The notes beneath the pieces were generated by a model. The model ran no database searches, was not told the DNA's origin, and saw only the letters and a program-made list of their open reading frames with translations. A DNA stretch of 26,026 nt. It comes from JAVBTR01 sp031556065. GTDB taxonomy: Bacteria > Bacillota > Clostridia > Christensenellales > Aristaeellaceae. How positions within the stretch are numbered: the stretch's first letter is position 1; each line of letters starts with the position of its first letter. The stretch lies in assembly GCA_031556065.1 (NCBI GenBank), contig JAVBTR010000048.1, positions 1 through 26,026 of the forward strand, in the 5' to 3' direction. The translations under genes and the position numbers were made by a program. This document shows, piece after piece, positions 8,402 through 14,810 of this stretch.

Positions 8402-9082
8402 TTAATGTGTGGTTTTTTTGATAATTAGGTTTCCGATGCCTTGAATCAAGCTTACAACGGCCACAAGAATCACCACCGTGGCATAGGTGATATCCACCTG
8501 ATTGCGGTTGTAGCCGTAGCGGATGGCAAAATCGCCCAAACCGCCGCCGCCCACAGCCCCAGCCATGGCCGTTAAGCCAACCAAGCTAACAAACGTAATC
8601 GCGGTGCCTCGCACAATCCCGGGAATGCTTTCATGAAGATAAACCCGAAACACGATTTTCATCGGGCTTACGCCCATGGATTCCGCAGCTTCGATCAGCC
8701 CATGGTCCAATTGGGCCAGAGCGGATTCAATCTGCCTTGAAAAGAAGGGCACCGTGCCGAAAATTAGCGGTACAATGGCACCAGCGGTACCGATGGCCTT
8801 GCCCACAATCAGCCTGGTTAAGGGGATCAGCGCCGCCAGCAAAATAATAAAGGGTACAGAGCGAAAGATGTTGATCAGTTTATCTAAGATGGTAAAAATT
8901 ACTTTGCTCTGCATAATGCGCCCAGGGGCGGTTACTGTCAATACCACACCTAAAAACAAGCCGATCACAAAAGAGATGCCGCCGGAAACGGCCATCATGT
9001 ATAGTGTTTCACCCAAAGCCTTCCACATATCCGGCCATTTGGCGATCACATTAGGCATGATACTATTGATTATCTCGGCCAT
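8402..9082 (-). CDS. metI: Methionine-type ABC transporter permease MetI
   Basis: This 226-residue permease has about five membrane helices and is the normal length for MetI. The conserved loop that docks to the ATPase is seen as EAAESMGVSPMKIVFRVYLH, and the segment GGGGLGDFAIRYGY is characteristic of MetI. The ATG at 9082 follows GGAGGTGATC, so the start lies 20 bases inside the end of metN. An internal ATG at 9058 has no better site. It should form a homodimeric channel with two MetN subunits. Confidence 0.93.
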   Translation of the reverse strand: MAEIINSIMPNVIAKWPDMWKALGETLYMMAVSGGISFVIGLFLGVVLTVTAPGRIMQSKVIFTILDKLINIFRSVPFIILLAALIPLTRLIVGKAIGTAGAIVPLIFGTVPFFSRQIESALAQLDHGLIEAAESMGVSPMKIVFRVYLHESIPGIVRGTAITFVSLVGLTAMAGAVGGGGLGDFAIRYGYNRNQVDITYATVVILVAVVSLIQGIGNLIIKKTTH

Positions 9083-10112
9083 CCTTGATCACCTCCACCC
9101 CTACATTCTTCCTTTGCAAATAGGCCAGCGCCTGTAAAATACGGTCGCCTTCACCGCTGATAATGGCCACCAAGCCGCCCAAAGTGGCCTGGTCCAGAAT
9201 TTCCAATGACGAAAACAAAATACTCACATTGACGCCATATTCCCTGGATAGAATAGATATCACCGGCTCCGCCACATTCTTTTCGTAATAGGTCAGCCGA
9301 ATAATCCGCTCATTCTTCCCGATCTTCACCACCGGGGATTCATCGGCGATTAGTTCGTAAATCTTAGGCAGGTTGGATGTGGTGCGGATGAAATCTTGGG
9401 TAATGGGCATCTTGGGATTGGCGAAAATATCGAACACCTCGCCCATTTCCACCACATTGCCGTTTTCCATAATGGCCACCCGGTTGCAAACTTCCTTTAC
9501 CACAGCCATTTCATGGGTAATTATAACAATCGTCAGGTTCAGTTCCCTGTTCAAATGCTTAAGCAGCCTTAAAATGGATTGGGTTGTTTGGGGGTCCAGG
9601 GCGCTGGTGGCTTCATCGCACAAAAGCACCTTCGGATCGTTGGCCAGGGCCCTGGCAATAGCCACCCTCTGCTTTTGCCCGCCGGAAAGCTGGCTGGGAT
9701 AAGCATTTTCTTTATCTTCCATGCCCACCAGCCTTAAAAGCCTACGCACCTTTTCCTGTTCCTTGGTTTTGGCTAATTTAAGCCCCGCCAAAGGAAAGGC
9801 AATATTGCCATAAACCGTACGGGATGGCATTAGGTTAAAATGTTGGAAAATCATGCCGATATTCTTGCGGGCTTCACGAAGCTTTACAGGGGTTAATGCT
9901 GTTAACTCTTGCCCTGCAACCGTTACCTGGCCACCAGTGGGCATTTCCAATAGATTGATGCACCGCACCAATGTGGATTTCCCTGCTCCCGAAAAGCCGA
10001 TAATGCCGAAAATCTCCCCTTGCGCGATTGATAGACTCACATCCCGCACCGCTTCCACACTGCCCGTGCCGGCACCGAAGGTCTTGGAAACGTGCTTTAG
10101 TTCAATCATCAT
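9063..10112 (-). CDS. metN: Methionine-type ABC transporter ATP-binding protein MetN with NIL domain
   Basis: This 349-residue ATPase has Walker A GFSGAGKST (39-47), Q-loop Gln90 in MIFQHFNLMP, signature LSGGQKQR (142-149), Walker B VLLCDEATSALD (162-173) and switch His200 in ITHEMAVV. Residues from about 265 to 345 form the NIL/ACT-like regulatory domain (for example FSSLEILDQATLGGLVAIISG is in the expected place). In E. coli MetN this domain binds methionine and inhibits transport from the cytoplasmic side. Two start codons are adjacent (MM); AAGGAG lies about 10 bases before the first. It is the first gene of metN-metI-metQ-amidohydrolase, read from the promoter at 10158-10187. Confidence 0.93.
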   Translation of the reverse strand: MMIELKHVSKTFGAGTGSVEAVRDVSLSIAQGEIFGIIGFSGAGKSTLVRCINLLEMPTGGQVTVAGQELTALTPVKLREARKNIGMIFQHFNLMPSRTVYGNIAFPLAGLKLAKTKEQEKVRRLLRLVGMEDKENAYPSQLSGGQKQRVAIARALANDPKVLLCDEATSALDPQTTQSILRLLKHLNRELNLTIVIITHEMAVVKEVCNRVAIMENGNVVEMGEVFDIFANPKMPITQDFIRTTSNLPKIYELIADESPVVKIGKNERIIRLTYYEKNVAEPVISILSREYGVNVSILFSSLEILDQATLGGLVAIISGEGDRILQALAYLQRKNVGVEVIKDGRDNQ

Positions 10113-10157
10113 CTTAAGGGAGCTCCTTCCAAACCGCTAGAACGTTAGATAATTAGC

Positions 10158-10187
10158 ATTATACCCGGGGGATCTTAAGCCTGTCAA
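10158..10187 (-). promoter_or_regulatory. Near-consensus housekeeping promoter of the met operon
   Basis: On the minus strand a perfect TTGACA (10182-10187) and a perfect TATAAT (10158-10163) are 18 bases apart. The expected start of transcription is near 10150, leaving a leader of only about 40 bases before the metN ATG at 10112. That is too short for a SAM riboswitch or T-box. The metN Shine-Dalgarno lies in a short near-palindrome (AAGGGAGCTCCTT on the plus strand near 10117). Confidence 0.85.
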
Positions 10188-10297
10188 TACAAAAAGCATA
10201 TTTCCCATGGGTTTGCGTACCTTGAAGAAATTGGCATTTTAATCCGTTATATACTCGTTCCCGCTTTGAAAGCTTATAACCGCTTAAGGAGGTTTCC

Positions 10298-10699
10298 ATG
10301 AAAGATTTACTATATATTATGGTAGACTGGATCGCCATGGTTCACGACAGCTTGCTAAAAATAAACGACCACATAGATATGGGCCTTTCAGATAAATGGC
10401 TGCATTTTATTGTTATAGGGTTGCTAGGCCTGTGTATCTACTTTGCCACTCATTTTGTATTTAAGCGCTTGGCGAAAAAAAGCGTATCCGCCATCTCCTG
10501 GATTTACACCATGACTGTCATCGTTGTCATCACCTTTGCCATTGAAATAGGCCAGCACGTAACTGGCACCGGTGCCATGGAAGCCATGGATATTATCCGC
10601 GGCTTGGAAGGGGTGCTCTTTTTCGGCGTCGTATACACTTTGGCAGCAAGGCTTATCCATTTCATCAAGGGTAAGCTTGGCAATCGAAATAAATATTGA
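10298..10699 (+). CDS. VanZ-like small membrane protein
   Basis: This 133-residue membrane protein has three or four hydrophobic segments (about 1-18, 33-55, 66-84, 100-122). It resembles the VanZ/teicoplanin-resistance family in the pattern DKWLHF (32-37), then EIGQ (83-86), then a D..RGLEG segment (98-105) before the last helix. VanZ relatives affect glycopeptide susceptibility in some species, but most members have no known role, and a housekeeping envelope function is as likely. AAGGAGG lies 6 bases before the ATG. It is divergent from the met operon and appears monocistronic. Confidence 0.6.
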   Translation: MKDLLYIMVDWIAMVHDSLLKINDHIDMGLSDKWLHFIVIGLLGLCIYFATHFVFKRLAKKSVSAISWIYTMTVIVVITFAIEIGQHVTGTGAMEAMDIIRGLEGVLFFGVVYTLAARLIHFIKGKLGNRNKY

Positions 10700-10739
10700 T
10701 TTTATCCGCATTTCTTGTTACTATAAAATAAGTATTAAT

Positions 10740-10797
10740 CTATAACCAATGCTGCCCCGCAAACGGAGCCTGTGAACCTTGAATTAGACGGTTATAG
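10740..10797 (+). other. Inverted repeat in the leader upstream of the YbaK gene
   Basis: A perfect 8-bp inverted repeat (CTATAACC at 10740-10747, GGTTATAG at 10790-10797) encloses 42 bases. The enclosed part can form a smaller hairpin around CCG-CAAA-CGG. It lies between the VanZ-like gene and the YbaK gene, upstream of a terminator-like hairpin that ends just before the YbaK ribosome-binding site. It matches none of the riboswitch or T-box classes whose consensus I can recall (no T-box sequence, no TPP, SAM, purine or c-di-GMP core). It is a candidate structured leader of unknown class. Confidence 0.4.
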
Positions 10798-10855
10798 CGC
10801 CATCGCTTAATCCGCCAAGCAGGCATGAACGATCATATCATCAGGCCCATCGATG

Positions 10856-10885
10856 AAAAAATCCTTTGGCAAAAGGCTATTTTTT
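10856..10885 (+). terminator. Terminator/attenuator-like hairpin before the YbaK gene
   Basis: The hairpin CCTTT-GGCA-AAAGG (10863-10876) is followed by CTA and six T residues (10880-10885), and is preceded by six A residues that can extend the stem. It ends six bases before the AGGTGA ribosome-binding site of the YbaK gene. This is the usual position for a transcription attenuator, although it could simply terminate the transcript of the VanZ-like gene 160 bases upstream. Confidence 0.6.
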
Positions 10886-10905
10886 ACTGCAGGTGATTGA
10901 ATTTT

Positions 10906-11388
10906 ATGACAGCCAAGCCAGACAAAACCAACGTCATGCGCTTATTGGATTTAAAAGGCATTTCTTATGAAATCTACACCTACCAAGGGGGTGCCCTTAG
11001 CGCAGGGGACGTGGCCGCGGCCGTGAACCAAAACCCGGCGGCCGTGTTTAAAACCCTTGTAACCGTATCCAAAGCAAACGTCCACTATGTGTTCATGGTG
11101 CCCGCCTTGGCAGAGCTGGATCTAAAAAAAGCGGCCAAGGCCGTTGGCGAAAAAGCCCTTGAAATGCTGCCTCAAAAAATGCTTTTGCCATTAACTGGTT
11201 ACGTTCATGGAGGCTGCTCACCCATCGGTATGAAAAAGCCTCTGCCTACATTTATCCATGAAACAGCGCCGGATATCAGCACCCTCTTTTTTTCCGCAGG
11301 CAAGGTGGGCGTTCAGGTGGCCCTGGCCTATGAAGATTTATACAGGATGTTGCCTGTGGTTGCGCTAGATATCATTAAAAATACTTAA
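10906..11388 (+). CDS. ybaK: YbaK/EbsC-type aminoacyl-tRNA deacylase
   Basis: This 160-residue cytoplasmic protein is of the YbaK (Cys-tRNA(Pro) deacylase) type, which hydrolyses cysteine mischarged onto proline tRNA. Family features are AAVFKTLV with the functionally important Lys49, the segment VPALAELDLKK (65-75), GYVHGGCSPIGMKK (98-111) and FFSAGKVGVQVAL (128-140). The length is typical. I chose the ATG at 10906 because AGGTGA ends 9 bases before it. An in-frame TTG at 10897 directly abuts that site. It is preceded by an attenuator-like hairpin and ends tail-to-tail with the DUF1848 gene, with a 4-base overlap. Confidence 0.9.
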   Translation: MTAKPDKTNVMRLLDLKGISYEIYTYQGGALSAGDVAAAVNQNPAAVFKTLVTVSKANVHYVFMVPALAELDLKKAAKAVGEKALEMLPQKMLLPLTGYVHGGCSPIGMKKPLPTFIHETAPDISTLFFSAGKVGVQVALAYEDLYRMLPVVALDIIKNT

Positions 11389-12281
11389 ACCCGCTGCTTG
11401 ATCACATCCTGGGGTTGTATTTCCCCCAGCAAAAGTGGGGATAAAGGCTGGTGCCTCAAGTAATTTTCTTTAGCGCTTTTCAAAGTATAATTGGCATAGC
11501 AGTAAACACAGCCATTGGGACAGCAGTGATAGGCTCCAATATCCACACTGGCGGCACAGCCACAGGCTTGGCGTTGGTTCCTGTCTTTTTTTACGTTTAG
11601 TGTCCTGCCGCTGATCCTTGCCATTAGGTTTCCATCAATACAGCAGCCGTGACCGATGCCATATGCGCTCAGATCAATCTCCTCAGCGCAGGTTTCAATT
11701 AAAAGCCCATTCTCCTTGGCGATCCCCGCTAAAGCTTGAGCCAAAGCATGCTTTTCCCCTTCGCTGGGAGGCCGCATTTTAAACGGCTTTATATTGCCTT
11801 CAATCTTTGGGTACAAATCCAAAAAGCTGATAATCACTTTTTTGGTATATCCCTTTAAATTAGCGGCCATTTCACCAAAGCTTTGGATATGCCAATTAAG
11901 ACTGTAGCGATCACTTAAAGCAATGGGATCATACCGCCAGATTACTTTTTCTGGGCTAAGCTTGTCTGAAAGGGGCTGAAAGGTTTCTATTCTTTGGAAC
12001 CGTCCTGGCAGCCCAGGCTCTATGTCCTGGCCATACGCGTTGAGCGTAAACTGAAAATAATAGGCATAATTCTTTAGTGCATCCAGCTTGTTTAGCATAG
12101 GCTGGGGGTTCTTACTCCAAAAAACAACCCCATCCACCTCTTGAACGCCGAGGCTTATCCGGCTTACCTGTTTCGGGTTCATGGGATTTCGCGCCAGGGC
12201 GAACCCTTCCTGCAGCCTTTTAATAAACCAGTCTGAATAATATGCGGGGATGTCTGTCCGCCTGCTGGCGCTGATAATCAT
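11385..12281 (-). CDS. DUF1848 family protein with C-terminal cysteine cluster
   Basis: This 298-residue protein of unknown function starts MIISASRRTDIPA, the hallmark of the DUF1848 family, followed by VDGVVFWSKNP. The C-terminal part is cysteine-rich. Cys254, Cys258 and Cys261 form a CX3CX2C motif (CPNGCVYC), the arrangement that binds the iron-sulfur cluster in radical SAM enzymes, though here it is at the C-terminus instead of the N-terminus. Further cysteines lie upstream (GCC, ACGCA). I chose the ATG at 12281, not an upstream TTG, because GGAGG lies 8 bases before it and it overlaps the stop of the preceding gene (ATGA). No biochemical role is known to me. Some form of iron-sulfur or SAM chemistry is plausible. 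Confidence 0.85.
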   Translation of the reverse strand: MIISASRRTDIPAYYSDWFIKRLQEGFALARNPMNPKQVSRISLGVQEVDGVVFWSKNPQPMLNKLDALKNYAYYFQFTLNAYGQDIEPGLPGRFQRIETFQPLSDKLSPEKVIWRYDPIALSDRYSLNWHIQSFGEMAANLKGYTKKVIISFLDLYPKIEGNIKPFKMRPPSEGEKHALAQALAGIAKENGLLIETCAEEIDLSAYGIGHGCCIDGNLMARISGRTLNVKKDRNQRQACGCAASVDIGAYHCCPNGCVYCYANYTLKSAKENYLRHQPLSPLLLGEIQPQDVIKQRV

Positions 12282-13003
12282 GGCATTTCCTCCACAGGCC
12301 AATTATCCGCTGTTGCGGCATGAACCTTCACCTTGCCAAAGGCACTTTTTTTCGATATCACCGAAAGCCCCTTTAGCACGTTTGGGGCGGCAGTCCCATT
12401 TGCATCCAAATAGCCCGCTTCGTATAAACCGTTAAAAAAAGCCTCATACTGTTGTGTAGCGGGGTATGTCATTTCAAAATAGGTTTTGTCTTTATAATAC
12501 ACCCGCAGTGTCATGGCGCCCCCGGCTTCTTTTAAATCCTTCAAGAAAGCAACCCCCTGGGTGCCCATATAAATCGTGGTGCTGTAAGTGTATCCCCCAT
12601 CGGGGACGCCTGATGTATAGGTAAACCCTTGATTGGTGGGAAAATGAATGGTGTATACATTGTGGTTCACCAATGCCTCCGCCTTCTGAACCGTCCATTT
12701 CTGGTTGCCCGTTCCGGTCATGGTCATAAAAGGGTGGCCTTCATCATCGGCTCCGGTAAGACCATAAAAAAAGCCCAATTCCCCGTCAAAGGCATTGCAA
12801 TGGATTTTTTGCATCCGTTCGGCACCTCCAATGGTATACGCCCAGGCCGTACCCTCCACATCCATGCTGCCTGGCAGTGCGGCATCCGCATAAGCTTGAA
12901 GGCCGGCTGCAGAAAAGCCCGTTTTTTCCTTTGCCGGTAACCATTGGGGCACAAGGCATAAAAGAACCAAAAGGCATAGGCCTAGCACGATGGATTTTTT
13001 CAT
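12278..13003 (-). CDS. Secreted protein of unknown function
   Basis: This 241-residue protein begins with a classical signal peptide (MKK, hydrophobic residues 5-20, probable cleavage after LPA near residue 24). No lipobox is present, so it is probably released or held at the wall by other means. The mature part is a mixed alpha/beta sequence rich in Gly, Thr and Tyr, with no motif I recognise. AAGGAGC lies about 10 bases before the ATG, inside one arm of the symmetric promoter region. It is translationally coupled (ATGA) to the DUF1848 gene, although a secreted protein and a probable cytoplasmic iron-sulfur protein make an odd pair. Confidence 0.75.
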   Translation of the reverse strand: MKKSIVLGLCLLVLLCLVPQWLPAKEKTGFSAAGLQAYADAALPGSMDVEGTAWAYTIGGAERMQKIHCNAFDGELGFFYGLTGADDEGHPFMTMTGTGNQKWTVQKAEALVNHNVYTIHFPTNQGFTYTSGVPDGGYTYSTTIYMGTQGVAFLKDLKEAGGAMTLRVYYKDKTYFEMTYPATQQYEAFFNGLYEAGYLDANGTAAPNVLKGLSVISKKSAFGKVKVHAATADNWPVEEMP

Positions 13004-13013
13004 AAGCCGAACG

Positions 13014-13072
13014 CTCCTTGATGTTTCTCTTCATTGGGATTATAATATAAACCTGCACCAAACATCAAGGAG
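13014..13072. promoter_or_regulatory. Symmetric divergent promoter with 13-bp inverted repeat
   Basis: A perfect 13-bp inverted repeat (CTCCTTGATGTTT at 13014-13026; AAACATCAAGGAG at 13060-13072) flanks an AT-rich centre. On the plus strand TTGATG (13018-13023) and TATAAT (13041-13046) are 17 bases apart. On the minus strand TTGATG (13063-13068) and TATAAT (13039-13044) are 18 apart. The two -10 boxes overlap. Each arm is at once the -35 box of one gene and the Shine-Dalgarno region of the other, so the rhomboid-like gene and the secreted-protein gene cannot easily fire together. Confidence 0.7.
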
Positions 13073-13080
13073 GTTATGAA

Positions 13081-13734
13081 ATGCAGTTTAATTCGGACAG
13101 ATTCAATCAATTGGAACGAAAGTTTGGCAAATATGCCATTAAGGACTTAATGACCTACGTGGTCATCGCCATGGGCGTGGTATTTATAATGGATTACTTG
13201 CCCATACCCGGCCTTTCGGTTAAATCCTGGCTTTATTTCAACAGAGATCTCATCTTTCAAGGGCAAATCTGGCGGCTGATCACCTTTGCTTTTCTGCCCC
13301 CGGATTCAAGCCTTTACTTTATACTCTTTTCCCTTTATTTTTATTGGCTTATCGGCAGTGCGCTTCAGAACCAATGGGGCACATTCAAATTCAATGTATT
13401 CTATCTTACCGGCATGGTAGGCACCATTTTATCCGGGCTCATTACAGGCGGTGCCACCAACTACTACCTAAACATGTCCCTATTTTTCGCCTTCGCCATT
13501 CTCTTCCCCAATTTCGAAATCATGCTTTTTTTCATTCTGCCTATCAAAATTAAATACCTGGCTTATCTGGACGGGGCCCTGTTCCTTTATTCGCTGATTG
13601 TCTCCCCCATATCCCAAAAACTAGCGCTGATCGTAGCACTGCTCAATATCGCGCTGTTCTTCTGGCGGGATTTTTACAGCCTGATCAATAACTGGAACAG
13701 GCGCAGGCAGTTTAAAAAGAACTGGCGGAAATAG
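13081..13734 (+). CDS. Rhomboid-like membrane protein without the catalytic dyad
   Basis: This 217-residue polytopic membrane protein has about six helices. The rhomboid fold is suggested by GQIWRLITFAFLP (61-73), the following helix with YWLIGSALQNQWG (88-100) and the GMVGTILSG segment (111-119), which parallel the WR and E..WG motifs of rhomboids. The active-site Gly-x-Ser-Gly is not present (NMSLFF at 131-136 is the nearest). The last helix has no histidine in the expected position (LIVALLNIALFF), so it should be a pseudoprotease. The N- and C-termini are basic and cytoplasmic. AAGGAGG lies 6 bases before the ATG. The role is unknown; inactive relatives often bind membrane clients. Confidence 0.65.
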   Translation: MQFNSDRFNQLERKFGKYAIKDLMTYVVIAMGVVFIMDYLPIPGLSVKSWLYFNRDLIFQGQIWRLITFAFLPPDSSLYFILFSLYFYWLIGSALQNQWGTFKFNVFYLTGMVGTILSGLITGGATNYYLNMSLFFAFAILFPNFEIMLFFILPIKIKYLAYLDGALFLYSLIVSPISQKLALIVALLNIALFFWRDFYSLINNWNRRRQFKKNWRK

Positions 13735-13736
13735 CG

Positions 13737-14810
13737 CTACCTTAACTGCACTTTGTTTATCCCATCATGGTACGAATATCCCGCTTTGGCATAGCCTGTC
13801 ACAATCCTTAGTGACAGGTTATTTCTTTCATCCTTGAAAGGATCATAGGCCGGTCCATCATAAGTGATAATGATTCCCGCTTCAGACGTAATATCGCTGT
13901 ACTCCAAGGTAAAATCCACCCTGCTAAAAGCCGTGCGGTTTACAATGGAATGCACCAGCAATTCCTCTGTCAGCAATTGAATGTGGCCAATGCGGCTATC
14001 CACGAACATCAAATCCCGGCAGAAGGTATCGATCTTGGCCACTAGGCCATAAAAATCGAAGTTTTTATTGGTAACGGTTTCATTCAGGCTGCGTATTTTG
14101 TTAATAAAGGCAATGGTTTTGGGACGCTTTGGGCAATCGAATATATCCTTGGGCGCTCCCTTTTCATAAATACCTTTTTCATCCATATAAAAAACCCTGG
14201 AAGAAACATCCTTAGCAAATTTCATTTCATGGGTTACAATCACCATGGTCATGCCTTGGGCCGCCAGTTTTTTCATCACCATCAGCACCTCTGAAACCAT
14301 GGTTGGATCAAGGGCCGAGGTGGGTTCGTCGAACAAAAGAATTTCCGGATTCATTGCCAGAGCCCTGGCGATGGCCACCCGCTGCTTTTGCCCACCGGAA
14401 AGCTCCCCTGGATAAGCAAAAGCCTTTTCCGACAGGCTGACCATTTTCAGCAAACCCACGGCCTGCTCATAGGCCTGCTGTTTTGGCATTTTAAGCAGGC
14501 ACATAGGCCCCAGCATGATGTTTTCCACAATCATCAGATGGTTGAAAAGGTTAAAGGATTGGAACACCATGCCCATTTTCCGGCGTAGCTTATTGGTTTC
14601 CCGTCCGCCTTTTATAATGCTGGCGCCATCAATAAGAACATCGCCGGAAGTGGGCGGATCCAATAAATTCAGACACCTTAAAAACGTGGATTTACCGCAG
14701 CCCGAGGGACCAATAATAGATATGACCTCACCCTTTTGAATATCCACATCAATGTTTTCAAGAACGCTGTGTTCCCCATAGCTTTTGAATAGGCCCTTCA
14801 CACTGATCAT
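13737..14810 (-). CDS. Amino-acid-type ABC ATPase with C-terminal GHKL-like domain (copy 2)
   Basis: This 357-residue protein has residues 1-240 as a canonical GlnQ-type polar amino acid ABC ATPase: Walker A GPSGCGKST (34-42), signature LSGGQKQR (137-144), Walker B ILLFDEPTSALD (157-168) and switch His194. GlnQ proteins end near 245. Here about 107 residues follow that resemble a small histidine-kinase/anti-sigma type ATPase (HATPase_c_2). EELLVHSI (282-289) takes the place of the N-box, YDGPAYDPF (317-325) that of the D.G.P.FDP box, NLSLRIVTGYA that of the G2 box, and GINKVQL forms the last strand. The key N-box Asn is His287 and the G1 Asp is Tyr317, so ATP binding there is doubtful. The protein is 64 residues or more similar in motif layout to the copy at 22664-23734. 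Its start overlaps the upstream permease gene (ATGA). Confidence 0.88.
   Translation of the reverse strand: MISVKGLFKSYGEHSVLENIDVDIQKGEVISIIGPSGCGKSTFLRCLNLLDPPTSGDVLIDGASIIKGGRETNKLRRKMGMVFQSFNLFNHLMIVENIMLGPMCLLKMPKQQAYEQAVGLLKMVSLSEKAFAYPGELSGGQKQRVAIARALAMNPEILLFDEPTSALDPTMVSEVLMVMKKLAAQGMTMVIVTHEMKFAKDVSSRVFYMDEKGIYEKGAPKDIFDCPKRPKTIAFINKIRSLNETVTNKNFDFYGLVAKIDTFCRDLMFVDSRIGHIQLLTEELLVHSIVNRTAFSRVDFTLEYSDITSEAGIIITYDGPAYDPFKDERNNLSLRIVTGYAKAGYSYHDGINKVQLR

Noticed and set aside
10113..10157. SAM riboswitch or T-box in front of metN
   Set aside because: The promoter leaves only about 40 bases of leader and no such motif is present.
10228..10255. Promoter TTGGCA/TATACT for the VanZ-like gene
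   Set aside because: The boxes are only 13 bases apart, and other pairings give 20 or more.
10700..10900. SRP RNA, tmRNA or tRNA gene in the gap before the YbaK gene
   Set aside because: No GGAAGGAAGCAG-type SRP core, no tRNA cloverleaf and no tmRNA ends could be found.
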